A stretch of DNA of 64,000 bases, taken from positions 62,001 through 126,000 of the forward strand of contig DAITSJ010000004.1 in NCBI GenBank assembly GCA_036843405.1, read 5' to 3'. The stretch is from DGNJ01 sp002388905 (GTDB taxonomy: Bacteria; Pseudomonadota; Gammaproteobacteria; Pseudomonadales; Porticoccaceae). The notes under the pieces were generated by a model, which was not told the origin of the DNA, made no database searches, and saw only the letters and a list, made by a program, of their open reading frames with translations. Shown here in pieces: positions 57,202-64,000 of this stretch. Every line of letters begins with the position of its first letter. Positions within the stretch are counted from its first letter, which is position 1. Position numbers and translations under genes: made by a program.

Positions 57202-58293
57202 ATGGGTCCATTAGACGGGATTAGAGTGATTGAATTGTCCGGCATCGGACCAGGGCCTTTCGCCGGAATGCTGCTGGCGGATATGGGTGCGGAGGTCATT
57301 ACCGTAGATCGGGCTGGCAGCCCTGGAGGCAACCGCGAACACGACTGCCACGCGCGAGGCAAGAAATCGATAATACTGGATTTGAAAAGTGCAGAAGGCG
57401 TGCGGACGCTGCTGGGTCTGGTTGAAAAGGCGGATGTGCTGATCGAAGGATTCAGGCCGGGCGTCGTCGAGCGATTGGGGATCGGCCCCGAGGAATGTAT
57501 GGCCATTAATCCCAGGCTGATCTACGGCAGGATTACAGGCTGGGGGCAAACCGGGCCCCTGGCCAAAGCAGCGGGTCATGACATTAATTATATTGCCCTG
57601 ACCGGGGCCCTCTATGCCAATGGGCGGGCGGGCGAAAAACCGGTACCGCCACTGAATCTCGTGGGCGACTTCGGCGGGGGCAGTATGTTTCTGGTCACCG
57701 GTGTATTGGCTGCTTTGCTTGAGGCACAGAAGTCCGGTAAAGGGCAGGTGGTGGATGCGGCAATCACCGATGGATCGGCAGTGCTAATGGGGTTGTTCAA
57801 TACACTTCATGCGGAGGGTCTCTGGTCCACGGAAAGGGGCACCAATACCATTGACTCGGGGTCACACTTTTACGATGTCTACGAGACCAGTGATGGACAG
57901 TATATTGCCCTGGGTTCCATCGAACCGAAGTTTTACGAACTATTGATGGAAAAGGCCGGGCTTGACCGTGACCTGTTCAGGGATCAGATGAACAGGGAAA
58001 AGTGGCCTGATCTCAAAAAAGCGCTAAGTGATGTGGTCAGGTCGAAAAGTCAGCGGGAATGGTGCGCGTTGATGGAGGGTACGGATGTCTGCTTTGCGCC
58101 TGTATTGAGTTTCGAACAGGCTCCGCTGCATCCGCACAACCAGGCGAGAAATACCTATATGGAGCTCGGCGGTACAACCCAGCCCGCTCCCGCCCCCCGT
58201 TTCAGTCGAACACCCTCTTCCGTGCGGTTTCCGGGCAGGGAACTTGGCTCGGACACTGCGACAGTCCTGAAGGAGTGGGGACTCGATCGCTAG
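57202..58293 (+). CDS. Alpha-methylacyl-CoA racemase (CaiB/BaiF family)
   Basis: This 363-residue enzyme interconverts R and S 2-methylacyl-CoA, needed before S-specific acyl-CoA dehydrogenases. The catalytic pair is visible as H126 (AAGHDINY) and D156 (VGDFGGG), with E242 near the position of the third active residue, matching the mycobacterial enzyme MCR (H126/D156/E241). The N-terminal LDGIRVIELSGIGPGPFAGMLLADMGAEVI is typical of the family, and length is normal. ATG at 57202 has GGAAG seven bases upstream. It lies behind operator site D. It implies that the pathway produces a methyl-branched acyl-CoA, as in isoprenoid or sterol side chains. Confidence 0.9.
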   Translation: MGPLDGIRVIELSGIGPGPFAGMLLADMGAEVITVDRAGSPGGNREHDCHARGKKSIILDLKSAEGVRTLLGLVEKADVLIEGFRPGVVERLGIGPEECMAINPRLIYGRITGWGQTGPLAKAAGHDINYIALTGALYANGRAGEKPVPPLNLVGDFGGGSMFLVTGVLAALLEAQKSGKGQVVDAAITDGSAVLMGLFNTLHAEGLWSTERGTNTIDSGSHFYDVYETSDGQYIALGSIEPKFYELLMEKAGLDRDLFRDQMNREKWPDLKKALSDVVRSKSQREWCALMEGTDVCFAPVLSFEQAPLHPHNQARNTYMELGGTTQPAPAPRFSRTPSSVRFPGRELGSDTATVLKEWGLDR

Positions 58294-58612
58294 ACAGACA
58301 AACGGCAAACCACAGCTTCCCGGGTTGACAGAATTAACCAAAGAGCGTTTGGGAAATAAACACAGGCTTTTCCTGGACGTGGTCCTGGACTGGCTGTTCA
58401 CTAAAGCGCTTTTGTCCAGGACAGAAACTTTCCGGTCTTCCTTTGCCTGGCGCCTTTCCAGGGTGAGCGGTCGATGAGTTGTGCCCGCTTCTTCGGCTAT
58501 CCCGGCAGTTTCCCTCCAAGCGTGAATGGCAGCTTCCGGCATGCTTTTAGCGGATTGAGAAACAGGGTTCCGGCCCGGGACGACGTATCGGCGCATCCAT
58601 GCGCCGACGCGA
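58294..58612. other. Intergenic region between convergent genes
   Basis: No gene is recognised. Short open frames on either strand lack ribosome sites and known domains. It contains the hairpin at 58588-58607 just after the PQQ dehydrogenase stop. Confidence 0.5.
58588..58607 (-). terminator. Hairpin after PQQ dehydrogenase gene
   Basis: TCGGCGCAT and ATGCGCCGA, perfect nine-base arms with a two-base loop (CC), directly downstream of the stop at 58613 on the minus strand. No T-run follows, so it may be an mRNA-end stabiliser or rho-dependent aid rather than a complete terminator. Confidence 0.4.
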
Positions 58613-60727
58613 TTATCGGTCGGGTAACTCGAAAACGTAAAGCGCCTCGCCGCCCGTCGGCTGGTAAATGTCGGGGCTGACCACCGCCGTCATTGCACGA
58701 AAAACACCGATACCCGTAGGAACGGCGATGTACTGCTTTCCCTTTGCCGAATAGGTGATCGGGTAGCCATGCAGTGGCGCGCCCAACCGGGTTTGCCAGA
58801 GCTGTTCACCCGTTTCGACATCGAAAGCCTTGAAGTACCGGTCCAGGTCGCCGATAAAGACCAGCCCGCCCGCTGTTGTCAACGCGCCGGTCAGGAACAT
58901 TGCCGGCTGTTCATGGGACCAGATTTCTTCCAGGCTCTCGATATCAAATGCGGCCAGGCGGCCCAGGTTGCCGTCCGCACCGGGCATTGCGTAGGTGCGC
59001 GATTCCCCTGCATAGCCGCCTGAACCGACTTCAAGGTCTACTTTTCTGCCCACCATGTCCGAGCACAACTGATGGAGGGGAATGATCAAGGCGCTATTTT
59101 CCGGACTATAGGCGCTTGCCTGCCAGTTGTGGCCACCATAGATACCGGGGCAGGCTTCTATCGGATCGCCGATACCGGCGTTCATGATGTCGTCGCGATA
59201 CCGGACGTGCCCTTCGACCTTGTCGACCTCGGCGTAAATCGTCTGCGCCTGTGTTTGCTTGAGACTGACAAAGTCACCGGTTTGGCGATCAAGCTTCCAG
59301 AGGATGCCGTCCTTGCCAATCGTGTAAAGGAGCCGATCGTCCTGGTTGTCGATCAGTATTCGCTCGAAACCGACTTCCATGTCGATCGTTTCGCCCGGCA
59401 CATGCTGGAAATACCAGACAATTTCCCCGGTATCCGGTTTTAACGCCAGCGTGGAGTTGGTATACAGCGCCCGTTCAGCGGGGGTCATGCCCCGGCTGGC
59501 CGCAACCCAGGGTTTCGCCTGTGAAGTGCCGATATAAAAGAGGTTGAGCTCAGGATCATAGGATCCGGCGATCCAGGCATCGCTACCGGCACGCAATTCA
59601 GCCGGCAGATCGCCCCAGGTGTCGCCTCCCGGGGTTCCCGGCAGGGCGATGGTGGAGGTACGCCAAAGCTCTTCGCCGGTGTCGGGATCGTGTCCGGTAA
59701 TAAAACAGCCTCCCTCCTTGTACCATTCACAGCCGTTGATTCCGCTCAGGACCACGCCACCACCGATAATGGGGCCCGCTGAATGCGTGTAGCCCTTTTT
59801 ATAATCCGCCTTTTGGGTGCGCCAGACTTGCTTGCCCGTGCGTGCATCGATGGCAATAATTGCCGCGTCGTAGGTGGACATAAATAACTTGTCGCCGTAG
59901 ATCGCGATGTTCCGGGTAGGTCCGCCCAGGGCTTTTGCCGCCTCCGGAAAATCATAACTGAACTCCCAAATCAGGTCGCCCGTGGCCGCGTCCAGTGCCT
60001 GTATTACATTTCCGGGATGGGTCAAATACATAATACCGTCATGGACCAGCGGTGTTCCCTGGTTACTGCCGCCTTTCATGGTCACCACCCAGGCCAGCTT
60101 CAGGTCGTCGACGTTTTCCCGGTCTATTTCGTCCAGCGGGCTGAACCCCTGGCTGTCCAGGGTGCGTCGCCAGCTAAGCCAGTCCCCGGCGGGGGGAGAC
60201 CTCAACTGTGCATCGGTAACAGGGCGGAAATTTTCTACCTTGCGATTCTGGAACCCTCCCCGGGTTCGGGCTGCTTCGTCGATAGTGTCAGCAGCGGCCC
60301 AGGTTTCCCAGGTTTCCTCGTCCGTATCCTTGTCGATGGCCTTGAGTTGTTCAGCAGTTGTCACTAAAGGTGTTTCTGGCCTGGCTTCCTTCCGGTTTTC
60401 TTCGATCAGGTAAGCGACGATGGCTGCGTGTTCCCTGTTGTCCAGTTTGCCGGCTGACCCGGGGGGCATGCTCACGCGGGTGTATGCGAGCAGTTCCATA
60501 CTTTCCTTTGGCCCCCAATGCTCGAGAAACGCGCTGCCTTTGAGTGCATTCCCATGGGCAGAGCCTCTCAGGGACAGGGAGTGACAGGCAGCGCAGTGCT
60601 CGGCGTAGAGGGCCTTGCCCTGTTCGACCAGTTCATGCTGGTTATCCTCCGCCCACGCGGTTGCTCCGATTGTGCTTGTTATCACCAGCAGACTTATTAT
60701 TCCGGCAATATTGGCTTTTATCGACAT
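58613..60727 (-). CDS. PQQ-dependent dehydrogenase with N-terminal cytochrome c
   Basis: This 704-residue periplasmic quinohaemoprotein starts with a signal peptide (cleavage near TAWA, residue 26), followed by a cytochrome c domain (C45-A-A-C-H49, axial M87 in VSMPPGSAG). The PQQ beta-propeller follows, with repeats such as ALDAATGDLIW, AIDARTGKQVW, LKPDTGEIVWYF and AFDVETGEQLW. Type II alcohol dehydrogenases have the cytochrome at the C-terminus, so this order is reversed. The adjacent-cysteine pair of most such enzymes is missing (GGPTRNIAIYGD in its place). By eye the catalytic aspartate is D449 (ETIDMEVGFE) and the +2 residue E451. Operator site E lies upstream. It would oxidise an alcohol to an aldehyde or ketone in the periplasm. 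Confidence 0.85.
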   Translation of the reverse strand: MSIKANIAGIISLLVITSTIGATAWAEDNQHELVEQGKALYAEHCAACHSLSLRGSAHGNALKGSAFLEHWGPKESMELLAYTRVSMPPGSAGKLDNREHAAIVAYLIEENRKEARPETPLVTTAEQLKAIDKDTDEETWETWAAADTIDEAARTRGGFQNRKVENFRPVTDAQLRSPPAGDWLSWRRTLDSQGFSPLDEIDRENVDDLKLAWVVTMKGGSNQGTPLVHDGIMYLTHPGNVIQALDAATGDLIWEFSYDFPEAAKALGGPTRNIAIYGDKLFMSTYDAAIIAIDARTGKQVWRTQKADYKKGYTHSAGPIIGGGVVLSGINGCEWYKEGGCFITGHDPDTGEELWRTSTIALPGTPGGDTWGDLPAELRAGSDAWIAGSYDPELNLFYIGTSQAKPWVAASRGMTPAERALYTNSTLALKPDTGEIVWYFQHVPGETIDMEVGFERILIDNQDDRLLYTIGKDGILWKLDRQTGDFVSLKQTQAQTIYAEVDKVEGHVRYRDDIMNAGIGDPIEACPGIYGGHNWQASAYSPENSALIIPLHQLCSDMVGRKVDLEVGSGGYAGESRTYAMPGADGNLGRLAAFDIESLEEIWSHEQPAMFLTGALTTAGGLVFIGDLDRYFKAFDVETGEQLWQTRLGAPLHGYPITYSAKGKQYIAVPTGIGVFRAMTAVVSPDIYQPTGGEALYVFELPDR

Positions 60728-60790
60728 CTGTTCTTTCCCTTTCTTTACTTGTGATTAAGGGTATTAGGGATCGGCGTTGCCCGATTCATA

Positions 60791-60813
60791 TCCTTGCTTG
60801 CGTCTAGTAAGTA
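60791..60813. promoter_or_regulatory. Candidate operator TACTTGC-N9-GCAAGTA type (site E)
   Basis: TCCTTGC, nine bases, GTAAGTA, about 64 bases before the PQQ dehydrogenase start on the minus strand. Two positions depart from the consensus, and both inner arms are partly kept. Confidence 0.6.
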
Positions 60814-60979
60814 TCATGCTACCATCGCTTCGCGAACATGTCACGATCGTTTTCTGCTGGTAGCGGTTTGGGGGCGGCTAAGGGATTCCCGGCCAGCCTG
60901 GAGGGCTGAGGCCGGTGCAATAGGGGATAGGGCCGAGTGGTCGGGAGCGGGCGCGATGGTGTCAGGACAGAAAGCTTTA

Positions 60980-61594
60980 TTAAAGGCCGCACATCCTATT
61001 CAGTGTGTTGATAAATAATCTGTGGGCGTGTTCAAGGGTAATATCATCATCGAAATAAACTGCCGAGCGAAGACCGATCATGATGGAGTAGGCGATCTCG
61101 GCCGAGTCCCCGGCGTTCCCCACCGGCAGGCTGGGGGCTACTTCGAAAATCCGGCACAGGTAGCTTTTACAACGCATATCGAAGTCGGCCTTGGTTACCC
61201 GGAGAACATCGTCGTGAACAGCGGCGCCGAAGCATTCAAGCATAAAGCCGATTTCGAGCTTTGTGCCGGTCTCACTCTTGAACCAGAAATCCGCGAGCAG
61301 GCCAATCTGCTCCGGGGCAGGATGCTGGGAGAATTCCTCGATGCGCTCGAGAAAGCGCATGGACACATTCTGGAAATATTGCTCCAGAATATCTTCCTTG
61401 CCGTTGAAATAGTACAGCAGGTGGCTGGCGGACATGCCGGCACCCTCGGCAATATCGGCAAGGGTGGTTTTGACATAGCCTTTGCGGATGATGCAGTCGT
61501 GCAGGGATTTGAAAATCTTGCGCCGACGCCGCTCCCCCCGGGAATCGCGGGTGCGGGTTGTGGTTACCGGGGTTGGTGGCTGCTGGCTGGGCAT
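60980..61594 (-). CDS. TetR-family regulator
   Basis: The 204-residue product has an N-terminal HTH: RRRRKIFKSLHDCIIRKGYVKTTLADIAEGAGMSASHLLYYFNGKEDILEQYF in sequence, and a helical C-terminal domain of normal length. ATG 61594 is used. It lies on the minus strand upstream of the PQQ dehydrogenase with a 252-base gap that contains operator site E. It is also close to the plus-strand operon starting at 62019, whose promoter carries the palindrome TTGAATAATATTCAA. Its target could be either of these; the evidence does not decide. The ligand is likely an acyl-CoA or hydrophobic molecule. Confidence 0.8.
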   Translation of the reverse strand: MPSQQPPTPVTTTRTRDSRGERRRRKIFKSLHDCIIRKGYVKTTLADIAEGAGMSASHLLYYFNGKEDILEQYFQNVSMRFLERIEEFSQHPAPEQIGLLADFWFKSETGTKLEIGFMLECFGAAVHDDVLRVTKADFDMRCKSYLCRIFEVAPSLPVGNAGDSAEIAYSIMIGLRSAVYFDDDITLEHAHRLFINTLNRMCGL

Positions 61595-61938
61595 AGCGGA
61601 AAATTCTATCAGCTAAAGTCTCTGTTCGCTACGGCACCGGGTCGACAGGCCGGCGGGTTCGGTGGAAAAATTCGGGGTCGGCCACTACTTTTCCCGGAAG
61701 TATTGCCGGGTCCGGAAGTGGTGCCGTGGTTCTTTCCCGGACACGCCAAATACATCCCTGAACCTAAATCACCAGCACCCCTCTTGGACTACGCCCTGCC
61801 GAGGCCATTCCGGGTCGCAGACGATCCCGGAAAGAGCTATCCCGCCACGTCATCCCCGCCGCTGACTTTCGTGCTGCGAGTAGTTGTAAATCCTGGTGAT
61901 GAACGCAGTTCGAGCGCAATAAATTACGGTGCCACGTA

Positions 61939-61967
61939 TTGACAACCGGGGCAGGCTGCCGAATAAT
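61939..61967 (+). promoter_or_regulatory. Sigma70-like promoter before SDR operon
   Basis: TTGACA (61939-61944), a 17-base spacer, and AATAAT (61962-61967), one base off the TATAAT consensus. It lies about 52 bases before the start at 62019. Confidence 0.6.
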
Positions 61968-61969
61968 AG

Positions 61970-61984
61970 TTGAATAATATTCAA
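61970..61984. promoter_or_regulatory. Perfect palindrome TTGAATAATATTCAA, candidate operator
   Basis: Arms TTGAATA and TATTCAA flank a central A. It starts two bases after the -10 box, overlapping the likely transcription start, a place typical for a repressor. Confidence 0.6.
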
Positions 61985-62018
61985 AATATTAATTTGACGG
62001 AGCGGGTGGAGAATTATC

Positions 62019-62834
62019 ATGAGCGTGGAAGACCTGCGGTTTGTGATTACCGGTGCTGGCGCCGGCATCGGGGCCGGCACGGCATTGCGGGCCGCCAGTT
62101 ACGGTGCCAGCGTTATGGTGTCGGATACCAATGACGAAAATGGCCAGGCGGTGGTAAAAGCGATACGCGACCAGGGTGGCACGGCCTATTACCAGCACTG
62201 CGATGTTACGGAAGACAGCCAGGTGCGGGCGCTGATGGAGGCCGCCCGGGATCACCTGGGTGGCATCGATGTGCTCCACAACAATGCGGGTATCCACGAG
62301 AGCATGATCAGCGAAGGTCTGTCCCTGGAGGATATGACCCGGGAGACCTTTGAAAGGGTGATGGCGGTGAATGTCACCGGGCCCTGGCTCTGTGCCAAGC
62401 ATGCCTTGCCCCACCTGCGTGAAAGCCGCTATGCATCCATAGTCAATGCGGGTTCAACCGCCTCGCTGTCGGGTTATCCCAACTGCGTCGCCTATGGCTC
62501 CAGCAAGGGAGCGGTGATGCAGATGACCAAGATGCTCGCCGTTGACCTGGCGCCGGATGGCATCCGCGTGAACTGCTACTGCCCGGGCTCGATTCACACC
62601 AAGATGGTGGACGACTTTATGGCGGCGGCGCCGGATCCCTCGGCAATGATAAACACCATGACCATGACCCACCTGATCCCCAGGCTCGGCCAGCCGGAGG
62701 ATGTGGCCGAGTTGGTGTGTTTTCTGGCCAGCCCGGAAGCAAAATTTATCACCGGCGTTGTCTGGTTGATTGATGGGGGCTCGCTGGCCTGGCGTGGGAC
62801 CCTGGATGTCCTTGGCATGGAGTCGGAAAAATGA
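62019..62834 (+). CDS. Short-chain dehydrogenase/reductase
   Basis: This 271-residue SDR has TGAGAGIG near residue 11, NNAGIH, a catalytic YGSSK (YxxxK) and WLIDGGSL at the end, normal for the classical family. GGAG lies seven bases before ATG 62019. It starts an operon with the SnoaL-like gene (overlapping by four bases) and the acyl-CoA ligase that leaves the window. Its promoter has the palindrome at 61970. It may oxidise a hydroxyl made by the oxygenases in this region; the substrate is unknown. The order SDR-SnoaL-ligase shares the ligase-SnoaL pairing of the operon at 3757-5799. Confidence 0.85.
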   Translation: MSVEDLRFVITGAGAGIGAGTALRAASYGASVMVSDTNDENGQAVVKAIRDQGGTAYYQHCDVTEDSQVRALMEAARDHLGGIDVLHNNAGIHESMISEGLSLEDMTRETFERVMAVNVTGPWLCAKHALPHLRESRYASIVNAGSTASLSGYPNCVAYGSSKGAVMQMTKMLAVDLAPDGIRVNCYCPGSIHTKMVDDFMAAAPDPSAMINTMTMTHLIPRLGQPEDVAELVCFLASPEAKFITGVVWLIDGGSLAWRGTLDVLGMESEK

Positions 62835-63256
62835 GCAACAGCCTGAATATTGCAGAAAAACTGGCCATTCACGAATTGCTTGCCCGGGCTTCCTACGGCC
62901 TTGACGAGCGGGATGTGGCGTTGCTGGCGGACTGTTTTTCAGAGGATGCGGTGATGACGCTGCGGGTAGCCGGGGGCGATGTTATCGGTCCATTCGAGGG
63001 CCGCGACGGCATTATGAAATTAATGACGGATTCCATGGAGCAGCAAACAGACAAGCGCCGCCATGTGATCTCCAATATCTTTTTTGAGTCCGAGGGAGAT
63101 GGCCGGGCCACGCTGATTTCCAACCTGACCCTCTTTGCGACTGCAAACGGTGAAATCCATGTGCTTTCGGCGGGGGTGTACCACGATGAAGTAATCAAGA
63201 CCGGCGGACATTGGCGGTTGCACCGCCGCCACCTCGAGCTCGATAAATCCTACTGA
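62831..63256 (+). CDS. SnoaL-like / NTF2-fold protein
   Basis: The 141-residue protein has the SnoaL_4-type fold: IAEKLAIHELLARASYGLDERDVALLADCFSEDAVM at the N-terminus and HWRLHRRHLELDKSY at the end. Its ATG overlaps the stop of the SDR (ATGA), a sign of coupled translation. It is similar in length and start to the protein at 5356, and both lie next to CoA ligases, so they may be related in role. Possible roles include dehydratase, isomerase or substrate-binding protein. No catalytic residue can be named with confidence. Confidence 0.8.
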   Translation: MSNSLNIAEKLAIHELLARASYGLDERDVALLADCFSEDAVMTLRVAGGDVIGPFEGRDGIMKLMTDSMEQQTDKRRHVISNIFFESEGDGRATLISNLTLFATANGEIHVLSAGVYHDEVIKTGGHWRLHRRHLELDKSY

Positions 63257-63268
63257 CGGGGCTGTGCT

Positions 63269-64000
63269 GTGAATATCGGAAAAATACCCGCCAAGACCGC
63301 AAGGCTCGCCCCCCGGCGGGAGGCCCTGGTCGATATTCCCAATGATCGTCGAATGACCTTCGGCGAACTGGATCAGCGGGTTCGGCGCCTCGCCAACGGT
63401 CTTCTCGAGCGGGAGGGCGTAAAAAAAGGGGACCGGGTGGCGGTATTATCCAAAAACTGTATCGAGTATATGGAGCTCTATTTCGCCTGTGCCCGGATCG
63501 GTTTGATCGTCCAGCCCCTGAACTGGCGGCTGGGCAACGATGAGCTGGCGCGGATTATCCTGGACGGGGAGCCCCGTGTATTGGCCTGCTCCACGGAGTA
63601 CCGGCCGACGGTGGAAACATTACAGGAGCGGATCAATGTGCCCTCCATCCTGACTTTCGGCCCCGACAGCGACGGCAGCTACGAAGCGATCATCGGCGCC
63701 GCTCCGGATACGGAGCCGCCGGGATCGGACGAGGTCGGAGGCGACGACCCTGTCCTGATCCTCTATACCGGCGGTACCACGGGGGAGTCCAAGGGGGCGC
63801 TGCACACCCACAGGACACTGTTCTCCGGCATGATCAACCAGACTGTGGCGGAACGGGTTGTTCCCACCGACGTGCACATGCTCACCGGCCAGATGTTCCA
63901 TATACCCGTGGGACTGGCCTTCAACTATATGGCCCACGGCTGCCCGGTCGTCCTGATCAATTTCGAGGCGAAGCTTGCCCTGGAGGTAATCGAGAAAGAA
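63269..64000 (+). CDS. Acyl-CoA ligase (AMP-forming), cut by window edge
   Basis: Only the first 244 codons are in the window, and the frame is still open at the last base. The start is GTG 63269, with GACGGGG about seven bases before. MTFGELDQRVRRLANGL near residue 29 and the phosphate loop YTGGTTGESKGALHTHR near residue 165 mark it as an ANL-superfamily enzyme of fatty-acid or aryl-acid ligase type, of a different lineage from those at 3757 and 28660. It is the third gene of the SDR-SnoaL operon, 12 bases after the SnoaL-like stop. Its substrate and C-terminal half are not visible. Confidence 0.8.
   Translation, partial: MNIGKIPAKTARLAPRREALVDIPNDRRMTFGELDQRVRRLANGLLEREGVKKGDRVAVLSKNCIEYMELYFACARIGLIVQPLNWRLGNDELARIILDGEPRVLACSTEYRPTVETLQERINVPSILTFGPDSDGSYEAIIGAAPDTEPPGSDEVGGDDPVLILYTGGTTGESKGALHTHRTLFSGMINQTVAERVVPTDVHMLTGQMFHIPVGLAFNYMAHGCPVVLINFEAKLALEVIEKE

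Larger units (their letters stand above)
61595..62018. other. Intergenic region with promoter and palindrome
   Basis: The stretch before 61939 holds nothing recognised. Short open frames here are not supported by family similarity. The last 80 bases contain the promoter and operator-like palindrome of the operon at 62019. Confidence 0.5.

Noticed and set aside
58294..58612. A hidden gene in the gap between racemase and PQQ dehydrogenase
   Set aside because: Only short frames without ribosome sites or family resemblance. The hairpin after the PQQ gene explains the conserved-looking part.
61595..61938. Small coding gene in the gap upstream of the SDR operon
   Set aside because: The available frames have odd composition and no start with a ribosome site. 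I treat it as non-coding.

Overview
The window reads as a chromosomal segment of a GC-rich Gram-negative bacterium, most likely a marine gammaproteobacterium of the Cellvibrionales/Halieaceae/Spongiibacteraceae kind. The indications are a TonB-dependent receptor with a TonB-box-like N-terminus, a UrcA-family exported protein, a RIO-type kinase of the gammaproteobacterial form, a PQQ dehydrogenase with its own cytochrome c, and clear Shine-Dalgarno sites. No ribosomal RNA, tRNA, CRISPR array, phage gene or intact transposase was seen. The taxon is an inference from gene content only.

Almost the whole window is catabolic. It holds three cytochromes P450, two Rieske oxygenases, an HsaA-like flavin monooxygenase, two luciferase-like oxidoreductases, a TauD-type dioxygenase, a fused double acyl-CoA dehydrogenase plus a single one, eight short-chain dehydrogenases, four acyl-CoA ligases (one cut by the window edge), an alpha-methylacyl-CoA racemase, a hydratase, two APH-type kinases, a 2-oxoacid dehydrogenase-like complex and a PQQ dehydrogenase. 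This mix resembles the breakdown of a branched, polycyclic isoprenoid (steroid, terpenoid or similar). The actual substrate cannot be read from the sequence.

Layout. 0-5.8 kb: thioesterase-like gene, then an operon of MFS transporter, KshA-like Rieske oxygenase, CoA ligase and SnoaL-like protein. 5.9-10.7 kb (minus): LuxE-like and LuxC-like pair, SDR and FMN hydroxyacid oxidase, divergent from a TauD-type dioxygenase across a 32-bp dyad. 12-14.4 kb: ArsR-MarR fusion regulator and two SDRs. 14.4-28.5 kb: P450, fused acyl-CoA dehydrogenase, isochorismatase-fold protein, HsaA-like and LLM genes, Rieske oxygenase, KstD-like flavoprotein, split 2-oxoacid dehydrogenase complex and a PF10118 protein. 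Five copies of a shared 19-bp dyad (consensus AACTGACATAATGTCAGTT) lie in its promoters. 28.6-36 kb: second CoA ligase, a P450-SDR-TetR operon and an SDR-aldehyde dehydrogenase-MarR operon, the last two each with its own palindromic operator. 36-40.8 kb: a lower-GC stretch with a UrcA protein, EamA transporter, a 265-bp MITE-like element with perfect 18-bp inverted ends and TTAA duplication, an exported VOC protein and a RIO kinase. 40.9-48.3 kb: AraC regulator, HSD10-like dehydrogenase and hydratase, then kinase-ligase-kinase-SDR.

48.4-61.6 kb is a second regulon. It comprises a TonB receptor, TetR, SnoaL-like, acyl-CoA dehydrogenase, hydrolase, LLM, a P450cam (CYP101)-like P450, alpha-methylacyl-CoA racemase, PQQ dehydrogenase and a second TetR. 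Five operators of the form TACTTGC-N9-GCAAGTA mark its promoters. The last 2 kb starts another operon (SDR, SnoaL-like, CoA ligase) behind a recognisable promoter and a 15-bp palindrome.

No ferredoxin, ferredoxin reductase, Rieske reductase, flavin reductase or lipoamide dehydrogenase (E3) is visible, so the oxygenases and the dehydrogenase complex must take electrons through partners encoded elsewhere.
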